A DNA stretch of 20,466 nt from Lentisphaeria bacterium (GTDB lineage Bacteria > Verrucomicrobiota > Lentisphaeria > Oligosphaerales > Oligosphaeraceae), in assembly GCA_016287975.1 (NCBI GenBank), contig JAEEXV010000316.1:1-20466 (forward strand), read 5' to 3'. The first letter of the stretch is position 1, and every line of letters begins with the position of its first letter. The translations under genes were made by a program, and so were the position numbers. This document shows positions 11,684 to 19,800 of this stretch, one piece after another. A model generated the notes under the pieces. That model made no database searches and was not told the DNA's origin. It saw nothing but the letters and a program-made list of their open reading frames with translations.

Positions 11684-13888
11684 ATGCCCGACGCCGCCCC
11701 CGACAACACCGCCGCCATGCAGGCGGCGGAACTGCGATGCCGCCAAAGCGGGCTCTTCGGCCTGTGCGCGATCGCGCGCCATCACCAACTCGACCTCGAC
11801 CTGGGGCAGTTGATGCATGACCACGCCGTCGGCGAATCCGAAGTCCCCATCCGACAACTGGCCGCCATCGCGGGCGAACACAGCCTGAAGGCAAAGATCA
11901 TCGACCTGGACTGGAAGGGGCTCGACGGATATCTCCAGGTCTGCCCCATGCTGGCGCTGCGGCAGGACGGGCATTATGCCGTCCTCTGCGGACGCCGCGA
12001 GGCGAAGGACGACGCGCCCGCCGCCGTGGCCCTCGTCGAGCCGGACTGGATGGTCGCCCACCCCGGCGAGCATTTCCATTTCGTCGAAGAGGCGGAATAC
12101 GACGAACGCTACGCGGGGCGCGCGCTGCTGCTGAAGCGCGTCTACAAACTGACCGACGAGAACCAGCCGTTCGGGCTGCGCTGGTTCATGCCCGAGTTCT
12201 TCAAGCTGCGCGGCGTCTTCTTCCAGATCGCGCTGGCGGTGGTGCTGCTGACGATCCTGGCGCTCGCGGTCCCGCTCTTCTTCCAGAATGTCGTCGACAA
12301 GGTGCTGGTGCACGAGAGTTTCTCGACGCTGAACGTGCTGGGCGTCGGCATCGTCGCCGCCATCCTCTTCAACGCGGTGCTCGAATATCTGAAAGGGCAT
12401 CTGCTGCTCTTCGCGACCAACAAGATCGACATCGCGACTGCGGTGCGCACCTTCGCCCACCTCATCCATCTGCCTGTCGACTTCTTCGAAATGGTGCCCT
12501 CGGGCGTCATCCTCAAGCACATGCAGCAGACCGAGAAGATCCGCGGCTTTCTCTCGGGAAACCTCTTCTTCACCATCCTCGACCTGCTCTCGCTCGTCCT
12601 CTTCGTCCCGTTCCTGCTGCTCTACAGCGTGCGACTCACTCTCATCGTCCTCGTCTTCACGCTGCTGATGGCGCTCGTCATCGCCGCGCTCATCAAGCCC
12701 TTCCAGAAACGCCTCGACACGCTCTACCAGGCCGAGGGCCGCCGCCAGAGCCGCCTGGTGGAGGCGATCCACGGCATCCGCACCGTCAAGTCGCTGGCGC
12801 TGGAACCCGTCGAGGAAAAGGCGTGGGGCGACCGCAGCGCCGCCGCCATCCGCGCATACTTCTCCGTGGGGCGCATTTCACTGACGGCACGCTCGCTGAG
12901 CCAGGCGCTGGAAATGCTCATGTCGATCGCCGTGATCTGGGCGGGCGCGCTGATGGTCTTCGACGGGACCCTGAGCATCGGCGCGCTGATCGCCTTCCAG
13001 ATGCTGTCGGGCCGCGTGACGGGGCCGCTGGTAAAACTGGTCGGCCTCATCCATGAATACCAGCAGATCGCGCTGTCGGTCAAGATGCTGGGCGTGGTGA
13101 TGAACACGCCGCAGGAGCCGAACTCGGGCCGCGTGCGCCACCCCCTCAAGGGCCGCATCACCTTCGAGCAGGTGGGATTCCGCTACCGCCCCGACCTGCC
13201 CCTCGCGATCAGCGACTTCAGCCTCGACATCCCCGCCGGCGGCACCCTGGGAATTGTCGGACGCTCAGGCTCCGGCAAGACCACCCTGACCAAGCTGCTG
13301 CAGGGTCTCTATCCGCCCTTCACGGGACTGGTCAAGATCGACGGGGTGGACATCCGCGAATACGAGAAGTCCCATCTGCGCACCGCCATCGGCGTCGTGC
13401 TCCAGGACAACTATTTCTTCAGCGGGACCGTGCGGGAGAACATCTGCCTGACCAAGCCCGCCGCCACTGGCGACGAAGTGGTGCGCGCCGCCAATCTGGC
13501 GGGGGCCCACGAGTTCATCGAACGGCTCCCCCAGGGCTATGACACGATGCTGGAGGAAAACGCCTCCAACCTCTCTGGCGGACAGCGCCAGCGCCTCGCC
13601 ATCGCACGCGCCCTCCTCAACAACCCCGCGATCCTCATCTTCGACGAGGCCACCAGCGCCCTCGACCCCGAAAGCGAGGCCATCATCCAGCGAAACCTCG
13701 CCGCCATCGCGCGCGGACGAACCGTGCTGATCGTCTCGCACCGCCTGAGCATGGTCGCGGGCGCACAGCGCATCCTGGTGCTCGACCGCGGCAAGCTCTC
13801 CGCCTTCGGCACGCACAAGGAGCTGGTGGCAAAGCCTGGCATCTACAGCCAGTTCTGGAAACAGCAAATGGGAGTCGGACAATCATGA
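11684..13888 (+). CDS. Type I secretion ABC exporter with degenerate C39 domain
   Basis: The 734-residue protein is laid out as in HlyB. Residues 15-140 form a C39-like domain in which the catalytic Cys position reads QSG (S22) instead of DCG, while H97 of GHYAVL remains. It therefore probably docks the substrate without cutting it. Membrane helices span about 172-345 and 400-440. The nucleotide-binding domain has Walker A GRSGSGKTT at 526-534, Q574, signature LSGGQ at 630-634, Walker B LIFDEA at 651-656 and H686. It should pump an unfolded protein across the inner membrane with the HlyD-type partner and a TolC-like pore. The stop overlaps the next start as ATGA. The substrate and outer-membrane pore genes are not in this window. 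Confidence 0.92.
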   Translation: MPDAAPDNTAAMQAAELRCRQSGLFGLCAIARHHQLDLDLGQLMHDHAVGESEVPIRQLAAIAGEHSLKAKIIDLDWKGLDGYLQVCPMLALRQDGHYAVLCGRREAKDDAPAAVALVEPDWMVAHPGEHFHFVEEAEYDERYAGRALLLKRVYKLTDENQPFGLRWFMPEFFKLRGVFFQIALAVVLLTILALAVPLFFQNVVDKVLVHESFSTLNVLGVGIVAAILFNAVLEYLKGHLLLFATNKIDIATAVRTFAHLIHLPVDFFEMVPSGVILKHMQQTEKIRGFLSGNLFFTILDLLSLVLFVPFLLLYSVRLTLIVLVFTLLMALVIAALIKPFQKRLDTLYQAEGRRQSRLVEAIHGIRTVKSLALEPVEEKAWGDRSAAAIRAYFSVGRISLTARSLSQALEMLMSIAVIWAGALMVFDGTLSIGALIAFQMLSGRVTGPLVKLVGLIHEYQQIALSVKMLGVVMNTPQEPNSGRVRHPLKGRITFEQVGFRYRPDLPLAISDFSLDIPAGGTLGIVGRSGSGKTTLTKLLQGLYPPFTGLVKIDGVDIREYEKSHLRTAIGVVLQDNYFFSGTVRENICLTKPAATGDEVVRAANLAGAHEFIERLPQGYDTMLEENASNLSGGQRQRLAIARALLNNPAILIFDEATSALDPESEAIIQRNLAAIARGRTVLIVSHRLSMVAGAQRILVLDRGKLSAFGTHKELVAKPGIYSQFWKQQMGVGQS

Positions 13889-15276
13889 GCGACGAGGAAT
13901 CCAGACCACTTCCCGCCGCGCAGGAGCCGCCCTCCCCCGCAAGGCCCGCAGCGCCCGCCGAACCCGCCGCGCCCGCGCAGGATGCGGTGGAGTTCCTGCC
14001 GGACGCCCTGGAAATCGCGCAGGAACGGCTGCCATGGTATGCCCGCGTCGGAGTCTTCTGGTGCGGGTTCCTGATTGCGGCGGTGCTGGCGTGGGCGTGC
14101 CTCGCGAAGGTGGACGTGATTGTCCGTGCCCCTGGTCGCCTCACCTCCGAGCAGGGGCGGATCGTGATGAAGCCGAAGGAATCCGCCGTCATCCGCAGCA
14201 TCGAGGTGCGGGAGGGCGATGTCGTCGAGGCGGGTCAGGTGCTCCTGACCTTCGATCCCGAGATCACCCGCGCCGAAGTCGAGCGCCTGCGCCTGGAGGT
14301 CGCGCTGCTGGAGGCCGAACTGGCGCGCTACACGGCGGAGTTCGAGGGGCGCGACTTCGCGACGGGCGATTCCCGCAACGCCCACTGGCAGCAGGAGATC
14401 TTCCGCCAGCGCAAGCGCTACTACGAGGAGAAGTTGAAGAACTACGACGGAAACCGACGCCGCCTGGAGGCGGAACACAAGGCCGCGAAGGAAAGTCACC
14501 AGAAATACCGCGAAATCCTCGCCAACATGGAGCGCATCGAGAAGATGTACCTCGCGCTGCGCGAAAAGAACGTGGTCTCCGTCAAGGAGACCCTGGAGGT
14601 CGCCATCTCCCGAATGGAAAACGAGGCCGCCGTGGACCGCTACCGCAACCAGATCGCACAGGTAGAACAGGAACTGCTCGCCCTCGAAGCCGACCGCAAC
14701 GCCTTCATCGAAAGCTGGGTCAACGGCATCTCCGAAAAGATGGTCGAGGTGCGCCGCGAACTGGACGGCACCAGAAAGCAACTCGAAAAGGCGATCTCCC
14801 TGGCCACCTACGTCAACATCTGCGCCCCCTGCCGCGCAATCGTGCACGAACTCGCCTCGTTCCCCGTCGGCTCCGCCGTCGGCGAAGCCGAGGCGCTGAT
14901 CACCCTCGTCCCCCTCGACGGCACGCTGGAGGTCGAGGCGGAGGTGCGCCCGCAGGACATCGCGCGGATCGCCGTCGGCAGCCAGGCGCGCGTGAAGCTG
15001 AGCGCCTTCCCGTTCCAGAAGCACGGCACGCTCGCAGGCGAAGTCCGCCTCATCTCGGGCAACACCTTCCAGCGCTCCATGCCCGCAGGCACCCAGGAGT
15101 ACTACCGCGTCCATGTCGGCTATCACGGCGAACTCCACAATCTCGGCCCCAAACCGCCCGCGCTCCTGCCTGGCATGGAGGCCGAGGTCGAAATCAAGAC
15201 GGGACGCCGCCGCGTCATCGAATACCTCATCCACCCCATCCTCAAGGGACTCGACGAGGCATTCCGCGAACCCTGA
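13885..15276 (+). CDS. HlyD-type membrane fusion protein
   Basis: The protein has 463 residues. A Pro/Ala-rich cytoplasmic tail (about 1-48) precedes one membrane helix (53-75). Then come a first lipoyl half (IRSIEVREGDVVEAGQVLLTFD, about 103-124), a long coiled coil with many Glu/Lys/Arg heptads (about 128-310), the second lipoyl half and a beta-barrel region (VEAEVRPQDIARIAVGSQARVKL). It bridges the ABC exporter to an outer-membrane channel in type I secretion. The 4-base ATGA overlap with the exporter shows translational coupling. The C-terminus (RRRVIEYLIHPILKGLDEAFREP) matches the usual end of this family. The Pro-rich N-terminal tail is long compared with classic HlyD. Confidence 0.92.
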   Translation: MSDEESRPLPAAQEPPSPARPAAPAEPAAPAQDAVEFLPDALEIAQERLPWYARVGVFWCGFLIAAVLAWACLAKVDVIVRAPGRLTSEQGRIVMKPKESAVIRSIEVREGDVVEAGQVLLTFDPEITRAEVERLRLEVALLEAELARYTAEFEGRDFATGDSRNAHWQQEIFRQRKRYYEEKLKNYDGNRRRLEAEHKAAKESHQKYREILANMERIEKMYLALREKNVVSVKETLEVAISRMENEAAVDRYRNQIAQVEQELLALEADRNAFIESWVNGISEKMVEVRRELDGTRKQLEKAISLATYVNICAPCRAIVHELASFPVGSAVGEAEALITLVPLDGTLEVEAEVRPQDIARIAVGSQARVKLSAFPFQKHGTLAGEVRLISGNTFQRSMPAGTQEYYRVHVGYHGELHNLGPKPPALLPGMEAEVEIKTGRRRVIEYLIHPILKGLDEAFREP

Positions 15277-15361
15277 TCCAGTTTTTCCCCCATCCATGCA
15301 TCCCCAAACGGCTCCCCCGGAAGGCAGGAGCCCATCACCGTTGCAAAAGGAGACTACGAAC

Positions 15362-16030
15362 ATGGCAAATGAACTCGACGAACTCAATGGCCCCGTCAAC
15401 AGCGCAGGACGCGATGTCAATGTGATCGAGCGGCAGATCCCCGTGCAGGTCGGCGTCGGCTCCACCATCTTCGAAATCTTCCTGTGGCTGTGCTTCATCA
15501 TCCCAGGGCTGATCTTCCAGTTCATGAAGGTCAACGCCCGCAACTACTTCCGTAAACTGCAGCAGAAACTCCAGGCGGACGCCTCCCAGATCGACAACTA
15601 CCTGGAACAGCGCGTCCAGATCCTCCAGAACGTCGCCCCGCTGCTCGAAAAGGCCATCGACCTCGACAAGGATGTCATGAAGTCCGTCGCCGCATTCCGC
15701 GGCGGCGTCAATCCCAACGCCGACCAGGCCCGCAACGATGTCGCCCAGAAACTCGACACCACCTTCGCGCGGCTCTTCCCCCAGATCGAGAACTACCCAG
15801 AGCTCAAGGCGCACCACGCAATCGCCGACGCCATGCAGCAGAACAGCTACCTCCAGAAGGAAATCACCGCCGCCCGCGCCGTCTACAACGACACCGTCCT
15901 GCAGTGGAACACCGACATCTTCGAGTGGCCCACCAAGATGATCGTCGCCGCCCGCGCAGGTTACACCACCCGCATCCCGTTCAGCGCCTCCGCCGAAACC
16001 AAGGCCCGCGCCCGCAGCGTCTTCTTCTAA
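15362..16030 (+). CDS. LemA family protein
   Basis: The protein has 222 residues: a short polar N-terminus, one membrane helix at about 35-55 (TIFEIFLWLCFIIPGLIFQF), then a long helical bundle. The family marks are LEQRVQILQNVAPLLEKA near 81-98, FPQIENYPELKA, and AARAVYNDTVLQWNT before a hydrophobic PTKMIVAARAGYTTRIPF end. LemA proteins are membrane-anchored helical bundles of unresolved function. AAGGAG lies 10 nt before the ATG at 15362. The longer frame from 15113 is only the overlap with the HlyD gene and is rejected. It lies 85 bp after the HlyD gene and 64 bp before the next membrane gene. Confidence 0.88.
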   Translation: MANELDELNGPVNSAGRDVNVIERQIPVQVGVGSTIFEIFLWLCFIIPGLIFQFMKVNARNYFRKLQQKLQADASQIDNYLEQRVQILQNVAPLLEKAIDLDKDVMKSVAAFRGGVNPNADQARNDVAQKLDTTFARLFPQIENYPELKAHHAIADAMQQNSYLQKEITAARAVYNDTVLQWNTDIFEWPTKMIVAARAGYTTRIPFSASAETKARARSVFF

Positions 16031-16094
16031 CGCCACCCCTGCCCCCGCCCTCCGCCGCCGTCCATCCAGGATTCCATCCGAGGAGAGAATCACC

Positions 16095-17897
16095 ATGATT
16101 GAAGACGTGTACGAGCCATTGGAGCGCTATGACCAGGAGTTTCGCGATGCCTTCGCCCAAAACGCGCGGGACGAGTTCGAGAAACTGGTCGAGCAGTCTG
16201 GCATCGATGTCGCCGCCAATCAGACCCTCTGCGCGGAAATCCATCGGCTGGAGGCGGACAAGGCGCGCGTCGAACGACGGCGCGCCTGCTGGGGATGGCT
16301 CATGGTGCTGGGATGGGTCATCGTCATCGCCTGCGCCGCGTTGGCCTGCTACCAGTGGTTCGCCCTGGAACCCGCGCAGCGCGGCCCGTATTTCGAGTGG
16401 ATGACCTGGGGCGGCGTCGCCGTCGCCGCGGGTGTCGTGCTCGTCATCTTCATCTGGCTGCGCCCCGAATACAACAAGGCCGACCAGGAAGTCAAGGAAC
16501 TGGCCAGCGTGATCTCAGGCAAGATCGACATCGCGACGCAGCAGCTGGCCCCCCTGAATGCGCTCTACGACTGGGACATCACCGCACAGTTGATCGAAAA
16601 GACCGTGCCGCGCATCGCATTCGATTCGTTCTTCAATGCGGGACGGCTCCGCGAACTCCACGAGGAGTTCGGTTGGGACGACAGTTTCAACGACGGCAAG
16701 TCCGTGCTCTTCTCCCAGACTGGCGAAATCAACGGAAACCCATTCGCGTTTGGCGAACTCCATACCATGGAGTGGGGCACCAAGACCTACGAGGGGACGA
16801 AGCATATCTCCTGGACCGAGCAAGTGCGCGGACAGGATGGCAAGATGCGCACCGTCACGCGCCACGAGACCCTCCACGCCTACGTCACCAAGCCCATCCC
16901 CGTCTACGGCAAGGTCGGATGCCTCATCTACGGCAACGAAGCCGCCCCCAACCTGGTCTTCACCCGCACGCCCAACAGCCTGTCTGGCAAGGAGGACGGC
17001 TTCTTCACCAATATCCAGAAGAAGTATGAAATGCACAAACTGAAGGCGAAGGCGCGGAATCTGGACGACGAATCCCAATACACCCTGATGTCCAACCATG
17101 ATTTCGAACTGCTCTTCCATGCGGACGACCGCAATGACGAGGTCGAGTTCCGCCTGCTCTTCACCCCCCTCGCGCAGCGACAGATGCTGCTGCTGCTCAA
17201 GGACAAGAAAGTCGGCTACGGCGACGACTTCGCATTCATCAAGAACAAGTTGTACAACGTCATCTTCCCGCGGCACCTGAACACGATGTCGCTGGACACC
17301 GACCCCAGCCAATTCCGCGACTGGGATCTCGAACGCGCCCGCGTCACCTTCCAGACCTTCAACGAAAACTACTTCAAGGCCACCTACTTCGCCCTGGCGC
17401 CGCTGCTGTCCATCCCCCTCTACCAGCAGACCCGCACCCGACGCGACATCTACGGCACCCCCTCCGACGCACGCGCCTGCTTCTGGGAACGCGAGGCCAT
17501 CGCCAACTATCACGGCGAAAAGAAATTCCAGCACCCGGATTGCATCACCGAGAACATCCTGAAAACCCAGCTCGTCTCCGAACACGACGGGGTCTCCGAG
17601 GTCGCCGTCACCGCATACGGATACCGAGGCGAAAAACGCTTCGACATCGTCCGCGTCTTCGGCGGCGACGGAAAATGGCACGACGTCCGCGTCGACTGGA
17701 TCGAATACCTCCCCGTCCAGCGAACCAGCAGCATGATTCTCGCCGAGCAGAAAAAGGAGGTCACCCGCGACGACTACAACCGCACCGTCGCCGACAAGAC
17801 GGGACGCTGGCGGCAGCAACTCGCCGCCATGGGTTGCCCTGACAACCAGAACTCCGTCTTCCGCCGCGACATCATCTCGTTCCTCAAGGGAAACTAA
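16095..17897 (+). CDS. Large two-helix membrane protein, DUF3137-like
   Basis: The 600-residue protein starts with a helical, charged cytoplasmic part (1-60). Two membrane helices follow at about 66-88 and 103-122 (WLMVLGWVIVIACAALACY and VAVAAGVVLVIFIW), then a soluble domain of over 450 residues. The order helix-helix-then GxxINGNPFAFGELHTMEWG and later YGKVGCLIYGNEA recalls DUF3137 proteins, which often lie beside LemA; this one is longer. GAGGAGAG sits before the ATG at 16095. No catalytic motif is recognised. Together with LemA it may form a membrane complex that serves or monitors the adjacent type I exporter. That link rests on gene order alone. Confidence 0.65.
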   Translation: MIEDVYEPLERYDQEFRDAFAQNARDEFEKLVEQSGIDVAANQTLCAEIHRLEADKARVERRRACWGWLMVLGWVIVIACAALACYQWFALEPAQRGPYFEWMTWGGVAVAAGVVLVIFIWLRPEYNKADQEVKELASVISGKIDIATQQLAPLNALYDWDITAQLIEKTVPRIAFDSFFNAGRLRELHEEFGWDDSFNDGKSVLFSQTGEINGNPFAFGELHTMEWGTKTYEGTKHISWTEQVRGQDGKMRTVTRHETLHAYVTKPIPVYGKVGCLIYGNEAAPNLVFTRTPNSLSGKEDGFFTNIQKKYEMHKLKAKARNLDDESQYTLMSNHDFELLFHADDRNDEVEFRLLFTPLAQRQMLLLLKDKKVGYGDDFAFIKNKLYNVIFPRHLNTMSLDTDPSQFRDWDLERARVTFQTFNENYFKATYFALAPLLSIPLYQQTRTRRDIYGTPSDARACFWEREAIANYHGEKKFQHPDCITENILKTQLVSEHDGVSEVAVTAYGYRGEKRFDIVRVFGGDGKWHDVRVDWIEYLPVQRTSSMILAEQKKEVTRDDYNRTVADKTGRWRQQLAAMGCPDNQNSVFRRDIISFLKGN

Positions 17898-17927
17898 CCC
17901 CGCGCGCGCTTTTTTCCTGCCTCTGAC

Positions 17928-17957
17928 TTGAAAACAGCGTTTCCCGTGCCACATTAT
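17928..17957 (+). promoter_or_regulatory. Candidate promoter of the CAT tRNA
   Basis: TTGAAA 17928-17933 and CATTAT 17952-17957 are 18 bp apart, about 28 bp before the tRNA. Just upstream, CGCGCGCGC followed by TTTTTT (about 17900-17915) may weakly end the preceding operon. Confidence 0.45.
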
Positions 17958-17985
17958 GCCGTTTCCCAGACGGCTTCCCCTCTCT

Positions 17986-18061
17986 GGTCCCGTAGCTCAG
18001 CGGTTAGAGCAGGTGACTCATAATCTCCGGGTCGTAGGTCCGAATCCTACCGGGACCACCA
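17986..18061 (+). tRNA. tRNA with anticodon CAT (Met or Ile2)
   Basis: The gene folds fully: acceptor GGTCCCG/CGGGACC, D-arm GCTC/GAGC, anticodon loop CTCATAA at 18017-18023, T-stem GTAGG/CCTAC and an encoded CCA end (18059-18061). Two oddities are visible. The T-loop reads TCCGAAT instead of TTCGAAT, and the anticodon stem GGTGA/TCTCC has a T-T mismatch in its middle. C4-G69 and C5-G68 together with the AGCGGTTA D-loop resemble tRNA-Ile2, whose CAT anticodon is modified to lysidine. The elongator tRNA-Met has the same anticodon, and the sequence alone does not decide between them. Confidence 0.8.
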
Positions 18062-18397
18062 TTTATTTCCAAGTATTTATGATATACAAAAACAAGCTGG
18101 GCAGTCAAAGGGCTGTCATGCCTTGTTTGAGGGTGTTCGGAGTTGGAATAATCCAAATTAGGCCCCAATTAAGCCCCAAGCCCCGCCACCATCAAAACGC
18201 CCTCGGCCCGTGTGCCTCGCTGGCCCCATATTGACCCCATAGAACCGCCGCCCGCCGGATTCACCTCAGACGCGCGGCCAGCCCATGCGGCACCCCGCCC
18301 CCCGCATCGAAGCCCGCACCCCGTGCCCACCCCGCGCGCCTGGATCAGTAATTCGCCCTGTTCGCCAACGCCCCCGCAGCCGCGATCCGTTCGGCGG
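18062..18397. other. AT-rich patch then GC-rich gene-free DNA
   Basis: From 18062 to about 18180 the DNA is clearly more AT-rich than its surroundings and begins right at the tRNA 3' end, as would a relic of an element integrated there. No integrase or complete gene is seen. From 18180 to 18397 it becomes GC-rich without a supported gene and runs into the repeat array. Confidence 0.5.
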
Positions 18398-18846
18398 GTG
18401 CCGGCGGGCTTGCACGCCGGGAAAGCCTCAATCCCCCGCCCATCTCCGCGCAGGCACCGAGCCCCCCGCGACGGGTGCCGATTTCCGCCGCAAAAATGCG
18501 GCGGCACAGCACCGCGGGGGATGGCGTATGGCGCAGGCGGCGCGAATACTGCGCGCCCATCTCCGCGCAAGCACCGAGCCCCGCTCGGCGTGTGCCGGCG
18601 GGCTTGCCCGCCGGGAAAGCCCCGATCCCCCGCCCATCTCCGCGCAGGCACCAATCACCGCGCGGCGAGTGCCGATTTCCGCCGCAAAAATGCGGCGGCA
18701 CAGCACCGCGGGGGATGGCGTATGGCGCAGGCGGCGCGAATACTGCGCGCCCATCTCCGCGCAGGCCCCGAGCCCCGCTCGGCGTGTGCCGGCGGGCTTG
18801 CCCGCCGGAAAAGCCCCGATCCCCCGCCCATCTCCGCGCAGGCACC
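18398..18846. repeat. 194-bp alternating repeat array A-B-A-B-A
   Basis: Two repeat types alternate. A is 61 bp (18398-18458, 18592-18652, 18786-18846) and contains the hairpin CCGGCGGGC-TT-GCCCGCCGG (degenerate in the first copy). B is 101 bp (18475-18575, 18669-18769) and contains CGCCGCA-AAAA-TGCGGCG. Every unit begins GTGCCG. Every unit ends with the shared block CGCCCATCTCCGCGCAGGCACC or a one-base variant, so its ends GTGCC/GGCAC are inverted. The units are separated by 16-bp spacers at 18459-18474, 18576-18591, 18653-18668 and 18770-18785. The two B-to-A spacers are identical, while the two A-to-B spacers differ. The A and B periods are both exactly 194 bp. It resembles a REP/BIME-like array between genes; no RAYT or transposase gene is in the window. 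The open frames crossing it are not genes. Confidence 0.85.
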
Positions 18847-18868
18847 GCATGTCGGCCAGGGGACTACT

Positions 18869-19798
18869 TTACGGCACGACGACTGGCTGAAGGAAGTCTC
18901 CGCCGATGACGAGCCTGCCGTCATGAAACGAGGCGGTGCCGATGAGGACGCGCCGCGGATGGACTTGCTTCGGCGAGTTGTGGACGTGGAAGACGATGCG
19001 GAGGCGTCCTTCCTTGTCGCGGAAGAAGGAGTGGTGGCCGGCGCCCACGAAGCCTGGCGGACGCCGCAGAATCGGGTTCTCCTTCGCCTTGCGGTAGGGC
19101 CCGCGCGGCGAATCCGCGACGGCGTAGCCCACCGCGTAGTCGTGCGAGGTATAGCCGTTCGCCGAGTAGGTCAGGTAGTATTTGCCCCCATGCTTGAGGA
19201 CGAACGGCCCTTCGGTGACGTGCCCGCTGATCAATTCCCAGGGCTTTTCCGGCCCCAGGCAGCGGAAGAGCGTCTTCTCGCGCAGAGTGGCGTGGTCTGG
19301 CGCCAGTTCCGCGCCCCAGATCTCCATGCCGTGGGGGAGGATGCGGCTGAAGAAGACGTATGCCTTGCCGTCGTCGTCGATGAAGCGCGTGTTGTCGATG
19401 CGGCATTCTGGCACGTCGTACATCGGCTTGCGGTCGACCTCCACGAAGGGGCCTGTCGGCTTTGCCGAGCGGGCGCAGGAGATGCGCTCCTCGCGGGTGA
19501 AGTACATGGCGAAGCCCTTTCCGTCGGGATAGACCTCTGGCGCCCAGAACCACTTGCGGGCGGAGGTGTCCGCCTTGTGCAACGCCAGCCCGCCTCGGCC
19601 ATTCTGGCAGAGCCGCCACTCCTTCAGGTCGTCCGATTCATAGACGAGGATGCCCTCGTCGTGGTTGGTGCCGTAGCAGTAGTATTTCCCGCCCGTTAGC
19701 AGGATGAACGGGTCGCCCGCCAGCAACGGCGCCCGCGCGCTCTCCGCCCCCACCAGCCCGCCCACCAGCATCAAAAGACACAGCATCGCTTGTTTCAT
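18869..19798 (-). CDS. Secreted GH43 family glycoside hydrolase
   Basis: The 309-residue protein starts with a signal peptide (MKQAMLCLLMLVGGLVGAES, cleavage near ARA). A single five-bladed propeller with the GH43 acidic residues follows: D29 in GDPFILL (general base), D135 in CRIDNTRFIDDDGKAYVFF (pKa modulator) and E196 in TEGPFVL (general acid). WFWAPEVYPDGKG and GHHSFF are further blade marks. The family cuts arabinose- or xylose-containing plant polysaccharides; the exact substrate cannot be told. ATG 19798 is chosen because AGGAGG lies 8 nt upstream. An ATG at 19804 overlaps the upstream stop as ATGA but stands only 2 nt from the ribosome binding site. The last residues run close to the repeat array. 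Confidence 0.88.
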   Translation of the reverse strand: MKQAMLCLLMLVGGLVGAESARAPLLAGDPFILLTGGKYYCYGTNHDEGILVYESDDLKEWRLCQNGRGGLALHKADTSARKWFWAPEVYPDGKGFAMYFTREERISCARSAKPTGPFVEVDRKPMYDVPECRIDNTRFIDDDGKAYVFFSRILPHGMEIWGAELAPDHATLREKTLFRCLGPEKPWELISGHVTEGPFVLKHGGKYYLTYSANGYTSHDYAVGYAVADSPRGPYRKAKENPILRRPPGFVGAGHHSFFRDKEGRLRIVFHVHNSPKQVHPRRVLIGTASFHDGRLVIGGDFLQPVVVP

Positions 19799-19800
19799 CG

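Noticed and set aside
13843..15543. Minus-strand frame of 566 codons
   Set aside because: It is antisense to the HlyD and LemA genes, with no ribosome binding site or motif.
17956..18234. Plus-strand frame with PVAQRLEQVTHNLRVVG
   Set aside because: This is the usual false protein from translating through a tRNA gene.
18398..18846. CRISPR array
   Set aside because: The repeats are 61 and 101 bp and alternate, the gaps are only 16 bp and two are identical, and no cas gene is present. The Cas4-like nuclease at 6237 belongs to another unit and has no Cas1/Cas2 partner.
18212..19699. Long frames across the repeat array and opposite the GH43 gene
   Set aside because: They are made of repeat translation and antisense of GH43, with low-complexity Ala/Arg/Pro composition.
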